A program made the position numbers and the translations under genes. From Micromonospora chaiyaphumensis (lineage in GTDB: Bacteria; Actinomycetota; Actinomycetes; Mycobacteriales; Micromonosporaceae), in NCBI RefSeq assembly GCF_900091435.1, contig NZ_FMCS01000007.1, positions 1 to 64,000 of the forward strand: a stretch of DNA of 64,000 bases, read 5' to 3'. Below, piece after piece: positions 34,401 to 42,525 of this stretch. The number at the start of each line of letters is the position of its first letter. Within the stretch, counting starts at the first letter, position 1. Under the pieces are notes generated by a model. That model saw only the letters and a program-made list of their open reading frames with translations, did no database searches and was not told the DNA's origin.

Positions 34401-35754
34401 TGCCGCGCAGCGCGTTGTTGGCGTAGACGTCGTAGCCGGTGACCCCCACGTTGTCGGTCGACGCCGTCCAGGTCAGCCGGATCTGCCCGGCCGCCGGCTG
34501 CGTGTACGCCAGGTTGCCCGGCGCGGTCGGCGCCGTGGTGTCCCCGGTGTTGCCGGTGCGGGTGACGGTGTTGCTGTTGGCCGACTGGTTGCCGGCCGCG
34601 TCACGGGCCCGCACGTAGTAGGAGACGGTGGCGCCGGCCGGCTGGGTGTCCGTGTACGTCAGGGTCGACCCGCTGACGCTGGTGCGCAGCGTGCCGTTGG
34701 CGTAGACGTCGTAGCCGGTGACCCCCACGTTGTCGGTCGACGCCGTCCAGGTGAGCCGGACCTGGTCGGCGGCGGGCTCGGTGAGGGCCAGGTTGCCGGG
34801 GGCGCTCGGCGGCTGGGTGTCGCCGGTGGCCGGGCCGTAGACCTCCAGCTCGGCGAGCTGCCCGGCGGGCCAGCCGGTGTTCGCGGTGAACAGCAGCCGC
34901 ACGTAGCGGGTGGTCGCCGTGCCGAAGGTGACGGTGACCGAGTTGCCGCTGCCGGGGTTGAACGCGTACCCGGCGGAGCCGGCGAGCGTGCCGAAGGTGG
35001 AGCCGTCGGTGCTGCTCTGCACGGTGAGCGTCTGGGTGCGCGCCGGCCAGCCGGCGGGGAGCTTGAGCACCACCTTGTTGACCGCCGCGGCGGCGCCGAG
35101 GTCGACCCGGAGCCACTGCGGGAACGCGTTGTTGGCGCTCTCCCAGTAGGTCGCCGGGTTGCCGTCGTTGGCGTTGCCCGCGCCGTAGACGTCCGAGTGG
35201 CTGCTCTCCGCCATGGTCCGGCCCAGGGCCAGGTTCGTGGAGGCGCTCGCCGACCCGTACACCTCCAGCTCGGCGAGCTGCGCCGCGGCCCAGCCGGTGT
35301 TGGCGGTGACGGCGATCCGGACGTGGCGGGTGCTGGTGGCCGGGAAGCTCAGCGTGACCGTGTTGCCGTTGGCCGGGCTGAACGTGCGCCCGGCCGAGGC
35401 CACCAGGGTGGTGAAGGTGCCGCCGTCCGTGCTGCCCTGCACCGACAGGGTCTCGGTGCGGGACTCCCAGCCCGCGGGGAGTTTCAGCACGACCTGGTCG
35501 ACCGACTGGGCGGAGCCGAGGTCGACCTGCGCCCACTGCGGGAACGTGCCGCCGGCGCTCTCCCAGTAGCTGCCGGCGTTGCCGTCGGTGAGGTTGCCGG
35601 CCGCGTAGGGGCCGTTGACGCTGCTGGCCGTTGCCGTGCGGCCGAGCGCGAGGTTGGGACCGCCGGCCGCGGCCGCCGGGGACGGGGGCGGGGCCGTGAC
35701 GGCCAGCGCGACCGCGGCGAGCACCGCGACCAGCCGGGTACGGAATCTGGACAT
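31471..35754 (-). CDS. GH87-type secreted alpha-glucanase candidate with discoidin, FnIII, CARDB and CBM6-like modules
   Basis: 1427 residues. A signal peptide is followed by two discoidin (F5/8-type) domains (~33-165, 172-305), two FnIII domains (~313-490; TWTASTDNVGVTGYDVY repeated), a third discoidin (~495-635), two CARDB-like domains (~640-860), a CBM6-like domain (~868-1000; YEAEDGRIGGGAQVLGPNRT) and a right-handed beta-helix to the end. In the helix Asp1188 (FADAVNM) is followed 23 and 24 residues later by Asp1211-Asp1212 (NGDDAFALF), the three-Asp spacing of GH87. The surroundings differ from the two paralogs here, so substrate or activity may differ. It lies downstream of another GH87 gene but behind a terminator. 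Confidence 0.75.
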   Translation of the reverse strand: MSRFRTRLVAVLAAVALAVTAPPPSPAAAAGGPNLALGRTATASSVNGPYAAGNLTDGNAGSYWESAGGTFPQWAQVDLGSAQSVDQVVLKLPAGWESRTETLSVQGSTDGGTFTTLVASAGRTFSPANGNTVTLSFPATSTRHVRIAVTANTGWAAAQLAELEVYGSASASTNLALGRTMAESSHSDVYGAGNANDGNPATYWESANNAFPQWLRVDLGAAAAVNKVVLKLPAGWPARTQTLTVQSSTDGSTFGTLAGSAGYAFNPGSGNSVTVTFGTATTRYVRLLFTANTGWPAGQLAELEVYGPATGDTQPPSAPGNLALTEPAADQVRLTWTASTDNVGVTGYDVYANGTLRTSVSGSTLTYTDTQPAGATVSYYVRARDAAGNQSANSNTVTRTGNTGDTTAPTAPGNLAYTQPAAGQIRLTWTASTDNVGVTGYDVYANNALRGSVNGSTLTYTDSQPDSATVSYFVRARDGAGNVSATSNTVTRTGSTPGGTNLAAGKPITASSVVHVFNAVNANDNDVTTYWEGAPGAYPSTLTVALGANASISAIVVKLNPDPVWGPRTQTFQVLGREQSASGFTSVVGSATYSFSPTSSNTVTIPVSATAADVRLQFTANSGSSNGQVAEFQVIGTPAPNPDLTVTALSAAPSAPVETDPITLSATVRNAGTAPAAASAVTFSLGTTKVGTAAVGALAAGASATVTLTIGARNAGTYEVTATADEANTVIEQNESNNSRTASLTVSAVPSSDLVAGAVSWSPGTPSAGATVTFSVSIRNQGTVASAGGAHGITLTVLSDTGAVVRTLTGSYSGALAAGATSPTVDLGSWTAANGRYTVRVVLAADANELPVKQQNNTSDRPLFVGRGANVPYDMYEAEDGRIGGGAQVLGPNRTIGDLAGEASGRRAVTLNTTGAYVEWTTRAATNTLVTRFSIPDAPGGGGIDSTLNIYVNGVLHKPINLTSKHIWLYGAEAGPSDSPGAGAPRHLYDEANVMLNSTVPAGATIRLQKDPANSTTYAIDFVNTELVSPRANPDPARYKVPNGFSHADVQNALDAVRMDTTGTLVGVYLPPGTYDTAQKFQVYGKPVRVVGAGMWYTRFQTPTNQQNTDAGFRVESSASGSTFAHLAFFGNYTNRIDGPGKVWGELKDVDNMTLDSVWVEHTVCAYWGVSVSGLTIRDSRFRDTFADAVNMTNASTNNLVTNSEGRSNGDDAFALFSATDQGGAGGNHGNVFENLTATLTWRAAGVAVYGGYDNVFRNLYIADMLTYSGITISSLDFGYPFVGFGASPPTQFQNVSLIRAGGHFWGQQTFPAMWLFSASKEFRGIRISDVDIVDPTYSGIMFQTKYTGSQPENPVTDTVLTNVSISGARRSGDAFDAKSGFGIWVNEMPEPGQGPAVGSATFTNLRLTDNYQDIRNTTSTFTITRN

Positions 35755-35810
35755 GGTGGAGGGACACCTTCTTCCCGGGACGTGGAGAGGTGGGTGTGGT
35801 GGGGGGTGGA

Positions 35811-35840
35811 CGGGGTCCCCGCCGCGCCGCGGGGACCCCG
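35811..35840 (-). terminator. Terminator between the two tandem GH87-type genes
   Basis: A perfect 12-bp stem (CGGGGTCCCCGC and complement) with a CGCGCC loop, 7 nt beyond the stop of the upstream gene. Confidence 0.8.
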
Positions 35841-35847
35841 GGGGCGG

Positions 35848-38730
35848 TCAGGTGGCGTACACCTCGAACTCGCCGAGCTGGCCGGCCGGCCAGCCGGTGT
35901 TGCCGGTGAAGGTCAGCCGCAGGTGCCGGCGCCCGGCGGACGGGAACGTGATGGTGGCGGTGTTGCCGGTGGCCGGATCGAAGGTGTAGCCGGCCGACGC
36001 CTTCACCGTGGTCCAGGTCGACCCGTCGGTCGAGCCGAGCACCGACAGCGTCTGGGTGCGGGTCTGCCACGCCGACGACGGCGGCAGCTTCAGCACGATC
36101 CGGGACACCGGGTACGTGGCGCCGAGGTCCACGGTGACCGACTGCGGGAAGGCGTTGTTGGCGCTCTCCCAGTAGGTCCCGGCGTTGCCGTCGACCGTGT
36201 TGGCCGCGCCGTACACGTCGGCGTGGCTGGTCTCGGTGACCGGCCGCCCGGCGGCCAGGTTGCCGCTCGGCACGGGCGGGGTGGTGGCCGGGGGCGGCGT
36301 GGTGGTCGGGGGCGGCGTGGTGGTCGGCGGCGGGGTGGTGCTCGTGCCGCCGTACACCTCGAACTCGGCGGCCTGACCGGCCGGCCAGCCGGTGTTGCCG
36401 GTGACGCTGAGCCGCAGGTGCCGCCGCTCCCCCGCGGTCAGCGGGATCGTCACGGTGTTGCCGGTGGCGGGGTCGAAGGTGTAGCCGGCCGACGCCTTCA
36501 CCGTGGTCCAGGTCGACCCGTCGGTGGAGCCGAGCACGGACAGGGTCTGCGTCCGCCGCTCCCAGCCGGGCGGCAGTTTGAGGACGACCCGGTCGACGGT
36601 GCGCGCGGCCCCGAGGTCGACGCTCAGCGTCTGCGGGAAGGCGTTGTTGGCGCTCTCCCAGTAGGTGCCGGCGTTGCCGTCCACGGCGTTCGTCGCCGCG
36701 TACGTCTGGGTGCTGCTGGACGCGGTGGCCGGGCGGCCGAGCGCGAGGTTGCCGCCCGGCGGCGGCGGGGTGGTCGGGGTCGGGCTCGGCGTCGGGGTGG
36801 TCGGGGTCGGGGTGGGCGGCGTGGACGGGCCGTTGCCCCACTGCGGCTCGGGCCACGGCCCGCAGTACGGGTTCGCCGAGTACCAGCCGGAGTTGCCGGC
36901 GCCCTGGGTGATCTGGAAGCCGCTGCCGACGCAGTTGTACATGGGGTTGGCCTGGGCGATGCCGGTGGCCCGGACGTTCGTGAAGCTGACCTGGCTGGGC
37001 GCCTGCACCTGCAGCGCGAAGGTCCCCGCGCCGTCGATGCGCACGTTGTTCAGGCTGATCCCGCTGGTCTGCCCCTCGATCCAGTGCAGGGCCGCGTAGG
37101 AGCTGTCCAGGATGTCGGTGTCGGTGACGTTGATGGTGGCGCCCTGGATGGGCTCGTTCAGCGCCGAGAACCAGAGCGCGCCGACACCGAAGCGCCAGTT
37201 GTAGTCGGAGTTGCCGTTGCGGATCAGTGTGTTGCGGGCGACGGTGATCGTGCCGGCGACGGCGGTCGGGCCGTTGACGCCGGGATAGCGGTTGGCCACG
37301 TGGATGCCGCCGCCGTTGGTGACCGAGTCGGCGGTCACGTTGTCGGTGATCCGGATGTCCCGGCCGCCGTAGGTGACCAGGTTGTTGGCCAGGATCGTCA
37401 CGCCGACGGTGTTGAAGGTGAAGGCGTTGTTGACGTTCGGCACGCTCTGCGCCCACATGGCCAGGCCGTCGTCGCCCGTGTTGCGGACGAAGGTGTTCGT
37501 CACGGTCGAGTTGGTGACGCCCCAGTGGAAGTTCACCCCGTCGGCGGTCTGGTCGAGGATGCGGCTGTTGCGGATGGTGAAGTTGTCCATGGGGCCGTCC
37601 ATCCAGGCGCCGACCTTGGTGTGCTGCAACCAGAGGTTGTCCACCACCGAGTTCGACATCGCCCCGCCGAGGGCGTTGACCTGGTCCTCGTCGACCCGCT
37701 CGCGGATGTCGCCGATGATGGCGAAGTCCCGCAGGGTGACGTTGCGGCTGGGCCCGCCGGCCTCGTGCGGGCGGATCCCGCCGCTGTAGCCGCCGCCGGC
37801 GACGTACTTGCCGTAGATGCCGGCGGCGCGCTTGCGGTCGGTGGGGTGCCGGCCGCCGAGCACCGAGTACCAGGGCCCGGCGCCGCGCAGGGTCACCCCG
37901 TCGACGACCACGTGGTCCCAGAGGGTGAAGGTGCCGGCGGGGATCCACACGACCTTCCCCTGCGCCTTGCCGGCGTCGACGGCGGCCTGGAACTTCGCCG
38001 TCGAGTCGGTGGCGCCGCTCGGGTCGGCGCCGAAGTCGGTCACCACGTCCAGCACACCGGCGGGCTTGGTGATCTGCGCGCCGACCAGCTCGAAGTCGGC
38101 CAGGTCGATGGTGAAGGTGGGCGACTGGGCGGTCGAGGAGATCTGGAGGCGGATCTTCGTACCGGCCGGGTACGTGGTGCCGAACAGGGTGCGGGTCTCG
38201 TCGTAGAAGTGGTGCGGGTTGGTGTCGCCCGGGTTGTTGTTGAACGGGTAGCCGCCGTAGTACCAGCCGTACCGGGAGGTGACCGGCACGGACTTCACGA
38301 GGGCGCCCCCGGCGCGCAGGTCGATGCTGGCGTCCCGGCCGGTGCCGGCGGCGCTGTCCGGCAGGCTGTACCGGAAGGTGACCGCGTTGGCCGGCGCCGT
38401 GAGGGTGAACTCGACGTACTCGCCGACTGCGTCGAGGGTGACCGCCTCCCGGCCGGACGCCTCGGAGGGCAGGGTGCCGTAGCGCCGGTCGGGGCCGATT
38501 CGGGTGCCGGTGTGGGCGGCGTTCTCGGCCTCGTGCTCGACGAAGGGAACGGTGGCGCCGCGACCGGCGATGTCGAACGGGGACAGCCCGGCGGCCCGGG
38601 CCGGGGTGGTGGTGGCCGTGAGCGCCACGACGGTGACGGAGGTGGCGGCCAGCGCGGCGCCGGCGAGGGCGGCGAGCCCCGCGCGGAGCCGGCTGCGGCG
38701 GGGATGGTGCGGGGTGGTGTGATCGGCCAT
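35848..38730 (-). CDS. GH87-family secreted alpha-1,3-glucanase/mycodextranase candidate with two discoidin domains
   Basis: 960 residues. A signal peptide of ~46 is followed by a CBM6-like domain (~55-210; VEHEAENAAHTGTRIGPDRR, EYVEFTLTAPANAVTFRYSL), then a beta-helix catalytic domain (~218-610) starting VVTDFGADPSGATDSTAKFQ. Asp397 (TADGVNF) and Asp420-Asp421 (NTGDDGLAMW) have the exact 23/24-residue spacing of the GH87 catalytic Asp triad. A Pro/Thr linker joins two discoidin domains (~665-800, 825-960). It should hydrolyse alpha-1,3-linked glucan outside the cell, with the discoidins binding polymer. GH87 assignment rests on motif spacing and recalled similarity to Streptomyces mycodextranases. 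Confidence 0.82.
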   Translation of the reverse strand: MADHTTPHHPRRSRLRAGLAALAGAALAATSVTVVALTATTTPARAAGLSPFDIAGRGATVPFVEHEAENAAHTGTRIGPDRRYGTLPSEASGREAVTLDAVGEYVEFTLTAPANAVTFRYSLPDSAAGTGRDASIDLRAGGALVKSVPVTSRYGWYYGGYPFNNNPGDTNPHHFYDETRTLFGTTYPAGTKIRLQISSTAQSPTFTIDLADFELVGAQITKPAGVLDVVTDFGADPSGATDSTAKFQAAVDAGKAQGKVVWIPAGTFTLWDHVVVDGVTLRGAGPWYSVLGGRHPTDRKRAAGIYGKYVAGGGYSGGIRPHEAGGPSRNVTLRDFAIIGDIRERVDEDQVNALGGAMSNSVVDNLWLQHTKVGAWMDGPMDNFTIRNSRILDQTADGVNFHWGVTNSTVTNTFVRNTGDDGLAMWAQSVPNVNNAFTFNTVGVTILANNLVTYGGRDIRITDNVTADSVTNGGGIHVANRYPGVNGPTAVAGTITVARNTLIRNGNSDYNWRFGVGALWFSALNEPIQGATINVTDTDILDSSYAALHWIEGQTSGISLNNVRIDGAGTFALQVQAPSQVSFTNVRATGIAQANPMYNCVGSGFQITQGAGNSGWYSANPYCGPWPEPQWGNGPSTPPTPTPTTPTPSPTPTTPPPPGGNLALGRPATASSSTQTYAATNAVDGNAGTYWESANNAFPQTLSVDLGAARTVDRVVLKLPPGWERRTQTLSVLGSTDGSTWTTVKASAGYTFDPATGNTVTIPLTAGERRHLRLSVTGNTGWPAGQAAEFEVYGGTSTTPPPTTTPPPTTTPPPATTPPVPSGNLAAGRPVTETSHADVYGAANTVDGNAGTYWESANNAFPQSVTVDLGATYPVSRIVLKLPPSSAWQTRTQTLSVLGSTDGSTWTTVKASAGYTFDPATGNTATITFPSAGRRHLRLTFTGNTGWPAGQLGEFEVYAT
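35978..36030 (-). repeat. 53-bp direct repeat, copy 1 (in discoidin 2)
   Basis: Identical over 53 bp to 36473-36525, in the matching place of the neighbouring discoidin module. Identity at synonymous sites points to recent duplication or gene conversion. Confidence 0.85.
36473..36525 (-). repeat. 53-bp direct repeat, copy 2 (in discoidin 1)
   Basis: Partner of the copy 495 bp away; the flanks diverge gradually at silent positions. Confidence 0.85.
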
Positions 38731-38820
38731 GAGGGGTGCGCTCCCTTTCGTCGGATGGCCAGGTCCCCCGTGCGGTGCGGTGGTTGCTCCCCTCCTTCCT
38801 GGTCGGGTGGCGCGGCGGGC

Positions 38821-38848
38821 GGCGCCGGCGGTCGGGGCCGCCGGCGCC
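38821..38848 (-). terminator. Terminator of the GH13 gene
   Basis: A perfect 11-bp stem (GGCGCCGGCGG and complement) with a TCGGGG loop, 8 nt beyond the GH13 stop. It separates the transporter/GH13 unit from the GH87 genes. Confidence 0.75.
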
Positions 38849-38856
38849 GGGACGGG

Positions 38857-40482
38857 TCAGCCGGTGCGCAGCCAGACCGCGGTGTCCGGCGGCAGCCGGT
38901 CGTCGTCGAGCGGCCCGCTGGCCAGCAGCAGCCGCTCGTGCGGGGGCAGCGGCACGGCGGCGGCGGACAGGTTGACCAGGCACGTGAAGCCGGGTTCCCG
39001 GGCGAACGCGAGCACCCGGTCGGGGGCGGGCAGCCAGGTGAGCGCGCCGTCGCCGAGGGCGGCGTCGGACCGGCGGATCGCGATGGCCGCCCGGTAGAGC
39101 TCCAGCATCGAGTGCGGGTCGCCGGTCTGGGCGCGGACCGTGCGGTCCTTCCAGTCGGCCGGCTGCGGCAGCCAGGGCCCGGCCGCGGCGCCGTCGGGGC
39201 TGAACCCGAACGGTGGGGCGTCACCGGCCCACGGCAGCGGCACCCGGCAGCCGTCCCGGCCGGGGTCGACCCGGCCGGAGCGTTCCCACATGGGGTCCTG
39301 GCGCAGCTCGAACGGGATGTCCTCAACCTCCCAGAGGCCCAGCTCCTCGCCCTGGTAGACGTACGCGGCGCCGGGCAGCGCCAGGGAGAGCAGCGCGGCG
39401 GCCCGGGCCCGGCGGGTGCCCAGTTCCAGGTCGGTGGGGATGCCCTCGCGCTTCGCCGCGAAGCTGAACCGGGTGTCGGCGCGGCCGTAGCGGGTGACGT
39501 GCCGGGTGACGTCGTGGTTGGACAGCACCCAGGTGGCCGGGGCGCCGACCGGCGCGTGCGCGTGGAGCGTGCCGTCGATGCTCTCGCGCAGCGCCGACGC
39601 GTCCCAGGCGCAGCCGAGGAAGTCGAAGTTGAAGGCCGCGTGCAGCTCGTCCGGGCGCAGGTAGTTGGCGAACCGCTGCCGGTCCGGCAGCCACACCTCG
39701 CCGATGAGGGCCCGGTCGCCGGGGTACGAGTCGGCGACCCGCCGCCAGCCCCGGTAGATCTCGTGCACCCCGTCCTGGTCGCGGAAGGGGTGCGGCCGGT
39801 CGGGCCGGGTCTCGGGCAGCGTGCCGTCCTTGACCAGCAGCCCGGCCGAGTCGATCCGGATGCCGTCCACCCCGCGGTCGAACCAGAACCGCAGGACGTC
39901 CTCGAACTCGGCGCGCACCCGCGGGTGGTCCCAGTTGAAGTCCGGCTGCTCGGGGGCGAACAGGTGCAGGTACCAGTCGCCGGGGGTGCCGTCCGGGTTG
40001 ACCGTCCGGGTCCAGGTGGGGCCGCCGAACTCGCCGACCCAGTCGGTGGGGCGCTCGTCGCCGTTCGGGCCGCGCCCGGGGCGGAACCAGAACAGCTCCC
40101 GCTCGGGCGCGTCCGGCCCGCCGGCGAGGGCTGCCTGGAACCAGGGGTGCGCGTCGGAGCAGTGGTTGGGCACCACGTCGACGATGGTCCGGATGCCCAG
40201 CTCGTGTGCCTCGCGGATCAGCGCCTCCGCCTCGGCGAGGGTGCCGAAGACCGGGTCGATGTCGCGGTAGTCGGACACGTCGTAGCCGGCGTCGGCCATC
40301 GGGGAGGGATACCAGGGGCTGAACCAGATCGCGTCGACGCCGAGCTCGGACAGGTAGTGGAGCCGGGACCGGATGCCGGCGAGGTCGCCGATGCCGTCGC
40401 CGCCACCGTCGGCGAAGCTCCGCGGGTACACCTGGTAGATAACCGCTCCACGCCACCACGGACCACTGTCTGCTGTGGACAC
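38857..40482 (-). CDS. GH13 alpha-glucosidase, cytoplasmic
   Basis: 541 residues with no signal peptide, so it works inside the cell. GH13 motifs in order are VDVVPNHCSD (I), GIRIDSAG with nucleophile Asp211 (II), LIGEVW with acid/base Glu262 (III) and LSNHDV with Asp324 (IV). The start WWRGAVIYQVYPRSFADGGG is typical of oligo-alpha-glucosidases. It probably cuts the imported alpha-gluco-oligosaccharides to glucose. The GTG start has AGCAGG just upstream; longer in-frame sequence runs into the permease gene. The gene lies 110 nt after the transporter genes, on the same strand, and is closed by a terminator. Confidence 0.9.
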   Translation of the reverse strand: MSTADSGPWWRGAVIYQVYPRSFADGGGDGIGDLAGIRSRLHYLSELGVDAIWFSPWYPSPMADAGYDVSDYRDIDPVFGTLAEAEALIREAHELGIRTIVDVVPNHCSDAHPWFQAALAGGPDAPERELFWFRPGRGPNGDERPTDWVGEFGGPTWTRTVNPDGTPGDWYLHLFAPEQPDFNWDHPRVRAEFEDVLRFWFDRGVDGIRIDSAGLLVKDGTLPETRPDRPHPFRDQDGVHEIYRGWRRVADSYPGDRALIGEVWLPDRQRFANYLRPDELHAAFNFDFLGCAWDASALRESIDGTLHAHAPVGAPATWVLSNHDVTRHVTRYGRADTRFSFAAKREGIPTDLELGTRRARAAALLSLALPGAAYVYQGEELGLWEVEDIPFELRQDPMWERSGRVDPGRDGCRVPLPWAGDAPPFGFSPDGAAAGPWLPQPADWKDRTVRAQTGDPHSMLELYRAAIAIRRSDAALGDGALTWLPAPDRVLAFAREPGFTCLVNLSAAAVPLPPHERLLLASGPLDDDRLPPDTAVWLRTG

Positions 40483-40592
40483 GAGCACCTGCTTTCTGCG
40501 TCGGTACGTCGGCGGGTTCGCCGGACCTGGATGTGTCGGGCGAACGGTCGTCGGTCGCCGCGGGAGGTTTCGCCGGTGGTGTCCGGCCGGGG

Positions 40593-41480
40593 TCAGCCCT
40601 TGAGGCTGCCGGTGGTCAGGCCGGACATGATGTTGCGCTGGAAGATCAGGAAGATCACGACGGTCGGGATGGCGGCGATGACCGAGGCGGCGATCACCAC
40701 GTTCATGGGGGTGCCACCGGAGAAGGCGTAGATGCCGACGCTGACCGTCCGGGTCTCCGGCGACGGCATGACCAGCTTCGGCCAGAGGAAGTCCTTCCAG
40801 ACCGCCGTCACCGCGAAGATCGAGACCACGCCGAGGATGGGGCGCGACATCGGCAGGATGATCGACCAGAGCGTGCGCAGCGGGGTCGCCCCGTCCACGA
40901 AGGCCGCGGCCATCAGGTCCTCGGGGATCGAGTCGAAGAACCGTTTCAGCAGGAAGATGTTGAAGGCGTTCGCGACCAGGGGCAGCCAGATGGCGAACGG
41001 CGAGTCGAGCAGGTTGACGTGCAGGATCGGCAGGTCGATCACCGTCACGTACTGCGGGACGATGAGGACCATCGCCGGGATCATCAGCGTCGCCAGCATC
41101 AGGCCGAGGATCGCGTTGCCGAAGATCGGCCGGAGCTTCGACAGCGAGTACGCCGCCGCGGTGTCCAGGACGAGTTGGAACAGCACCGCCCCGGTCGCGT
41201 AGTAAAACGTGTTGAACAGCAGCTTGGCGAGGTCCAGGTTGTGCCACGCGTCGACGTAGTTCTGCGGCTGGGGATCCTTCGGGAACAGCGACGGCGGGGT
41301 CTGCGCGATCTCCTGACCGGACTTGAGCGCGCCGGTGACCATCCAGTAGAGCGGCCCGATGAAGACGAGCGTGAAGGCCACCACGACGACGACGAGCAGC
41401 GTCCAGTAGATGACCCGGCCGCGGCCCCGTTCGAGCTGGGCCTGGGAGATGAGGGTCCGGGTCCCGGAGTCCTGTGCCAT
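40593..41480 (-). CDS. Sugar ABC transporter permease (MalG type)
   Basis: 295 residues with six membrane helices, of the CUT1 carbohydrate permease class. The cytoplasmic EAA-like loop reads EDLMAAAFVDGATPLRTLWS with the ensuing ILPMSRPILGVV. The N-terminus has VIYWTLLVVVVVAFTLVFIG, and the C-terminus ends FQRNIMSGLTTGSLKG, a typical MalG-like ending. It pairs with the upstream permease 12 nt away and the binding protein before that. No ATP-binding subunit is encoded here. Confidence 0.92.
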   Translation of the reverse strand: MAQDSGTRTLISQAQLERGRGRVIYWTLLVVVVVAFTLVFIGPLYWMVTGALKSGQEIAQTPPSLFPKDPQPQNYVDAWHNLDLAKLLFNTFYYATGAVLFQLVLDTAAAYSLSKLRPIFGNAILGLMLATLMIPAMVLIVPQYVTVIDLPILHVNLLDSPFAIWLPLVANAFNIFLLKRFFDSIPEDLMAAAFVDGATPLRTLWSIILPMSRPILGVVSIFAVTAVWKDFLWPKLVMPSPETRTVSVGIYAFSGGTPMNVVIAASVIAAIPTVVIFLIFQRNIMSGLTTGSLKG

Positions 41481-41492
41481 TCCTCGTCCGTC

Positions 41493-42446
41493 CTAGTCCT
41501 GTTTCGCGGTGAGCCGCACGTAGACGGCGGAGAAGCCGGCCAGCACGACGAGCATGATCACGCCGAGCGCCGCGGCGCCGTTGAGGTCGTTCTGGAAGAA
41601 CCCGTGCTGGTAGATGAGGTACGCGACCGAGGTCGCCGAGTCCCCGGTGCCCGCGCCGTTGGCGAGGATCAGCGGCTCGATGAAGAGCTGCATGGTGGCG
41701 ACGATCTGGAGCATCGCCAGGAGCGCGAGGATGAGCCGGGTCTGCGGGACGGTCACGTGCAGGATCCGCCGCCAGATCCCGGCGCCGTCGAGTTCGGCGG
41801 CCTCGTAGAGCTCACCGGGGATGTTCTGCAGCGCCGCCAGGTAGATGAGCACCGCGCTGCCCATGTTCATCCAGGTCGACGCGAGCACCATGGCCGGCAT
41901 GGTCATCCCGGGTGACTGCATCCACTCGGAGGTCGGCAGGTGCAGCGCGGCGAGGACGGCGTTGAACAGCCCGGCTTCGCTGGGGTCGTAGGCGTAGAAC
42001 TTGAAGAGGAACAGCGCCGAGGCCGGCGGCAGCATCACCGGCAGGTAGACAAGGATCCGCAGGTAGGCCCTGGCGTGCCGGAACTCGTTGAGCAGGATCG
42101 CCACGAAGAACGGCACCAGGTACCCGAGGACGAGCGCCAGGACCGTGAAGTAGAAGGTGTTCTTCCAGGCGGTCCAGAAGCTGGGGTCGTCGATGATGCG
42201 GGTGTAGTTGTCCCAGCCGACCCAGGTGGTCTCGCCCCGGCGGGTGCGCTGGAAGCTCATCACGATGCCGCGGACCATCGGGTACCAGGAGAAGACCGCG
42301 AAGCAGACGACCGCCCCGATCAGGAACGTGTGACCGGTGAGGTTGTCCCGTACCTTGCGGCCGAGGCCCGCCCGGCGGCGGGTCGAGGGGTACGGCTCGC
42401 GTCGACCCGGTGGTCTGGTGGTACCCGGGACGGTGGTGATCGCCAA
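41493..42446 (-). CDS. Sugar ABC transporter permease (MalF type)
   Basis: 317 residues. A basic N-terminus is followed by six membrane helices. The EAA loop is ELYEAAELDGAGIWRRILHV with TVPQTRLILALL. It is the MalF-like half of a CUT1 sugar importer. I take TTG as the start because AGGAGATGCC is directly upstream; the earlier Met would overlap the binding-protein gene's end region and lacks a site. It lies 79 nt after the binding-protein gene and 12 nt before the MalG-like gene. Confidence 0.88.
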   Translation of the reverse strand: MAITTVPGTTRPPGRREPYPSTRRRAGLGRKVRDNLTGHTFLIGAVVCFAVFSWYPMVRGIVMSFQRTRRGETTWVGWDNYTRIIDDPSFWTAWKNTFYFTVLALVLGYLVPFFVAILLNEFRHARAYLRILVYLPVMLPPASALFLFKFYAYDPSEAGLFNAVLAALHLPTSEWMQSPGMTMPAMVLASTWMNMGSAVLIYLAALQNIPGELYEAAELDGAGIWRRILHVTVPQTRLILALLAMLQIVATMQLFIEPLILANGAGTGDSATSVAYLIYQHGFFQNDLNGAAALGVIMLVVLAGFSAVYVRLTAKQD

Positions 42447-42525
42447 GGCATCTCCTGCGGAAGTGGGGTGACGGACGCTGCGGGCGGAGGGTGGGAGCCG
42501 GCGCGCGGCCCCCACCCCCGTCGGC

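Noticed and set aside
31471..38730. Tandem GH87 genes read as one operon with the importer and GH13 gene
   Set aside because: Strong hairpins at 38821-38848 and 35811-35840 separate the units, so a single transcript is not supported, although read-through is possible.
34210..40731. 2173-residue open frame on the plus strand
   Set aside because: It lies opposite three genes with clear domains, its translation is Gly/Arg/Val/Ala-rich without motifs, and such antisense frames are expected at this GC content.
38857..41247. Longer GH13 frame reaching into the permease gene
   Set aside because: The GH13 fold begins at WWRGAVIYQ next to a ribosome site at 40482; the extension is permease DNA out of frame.
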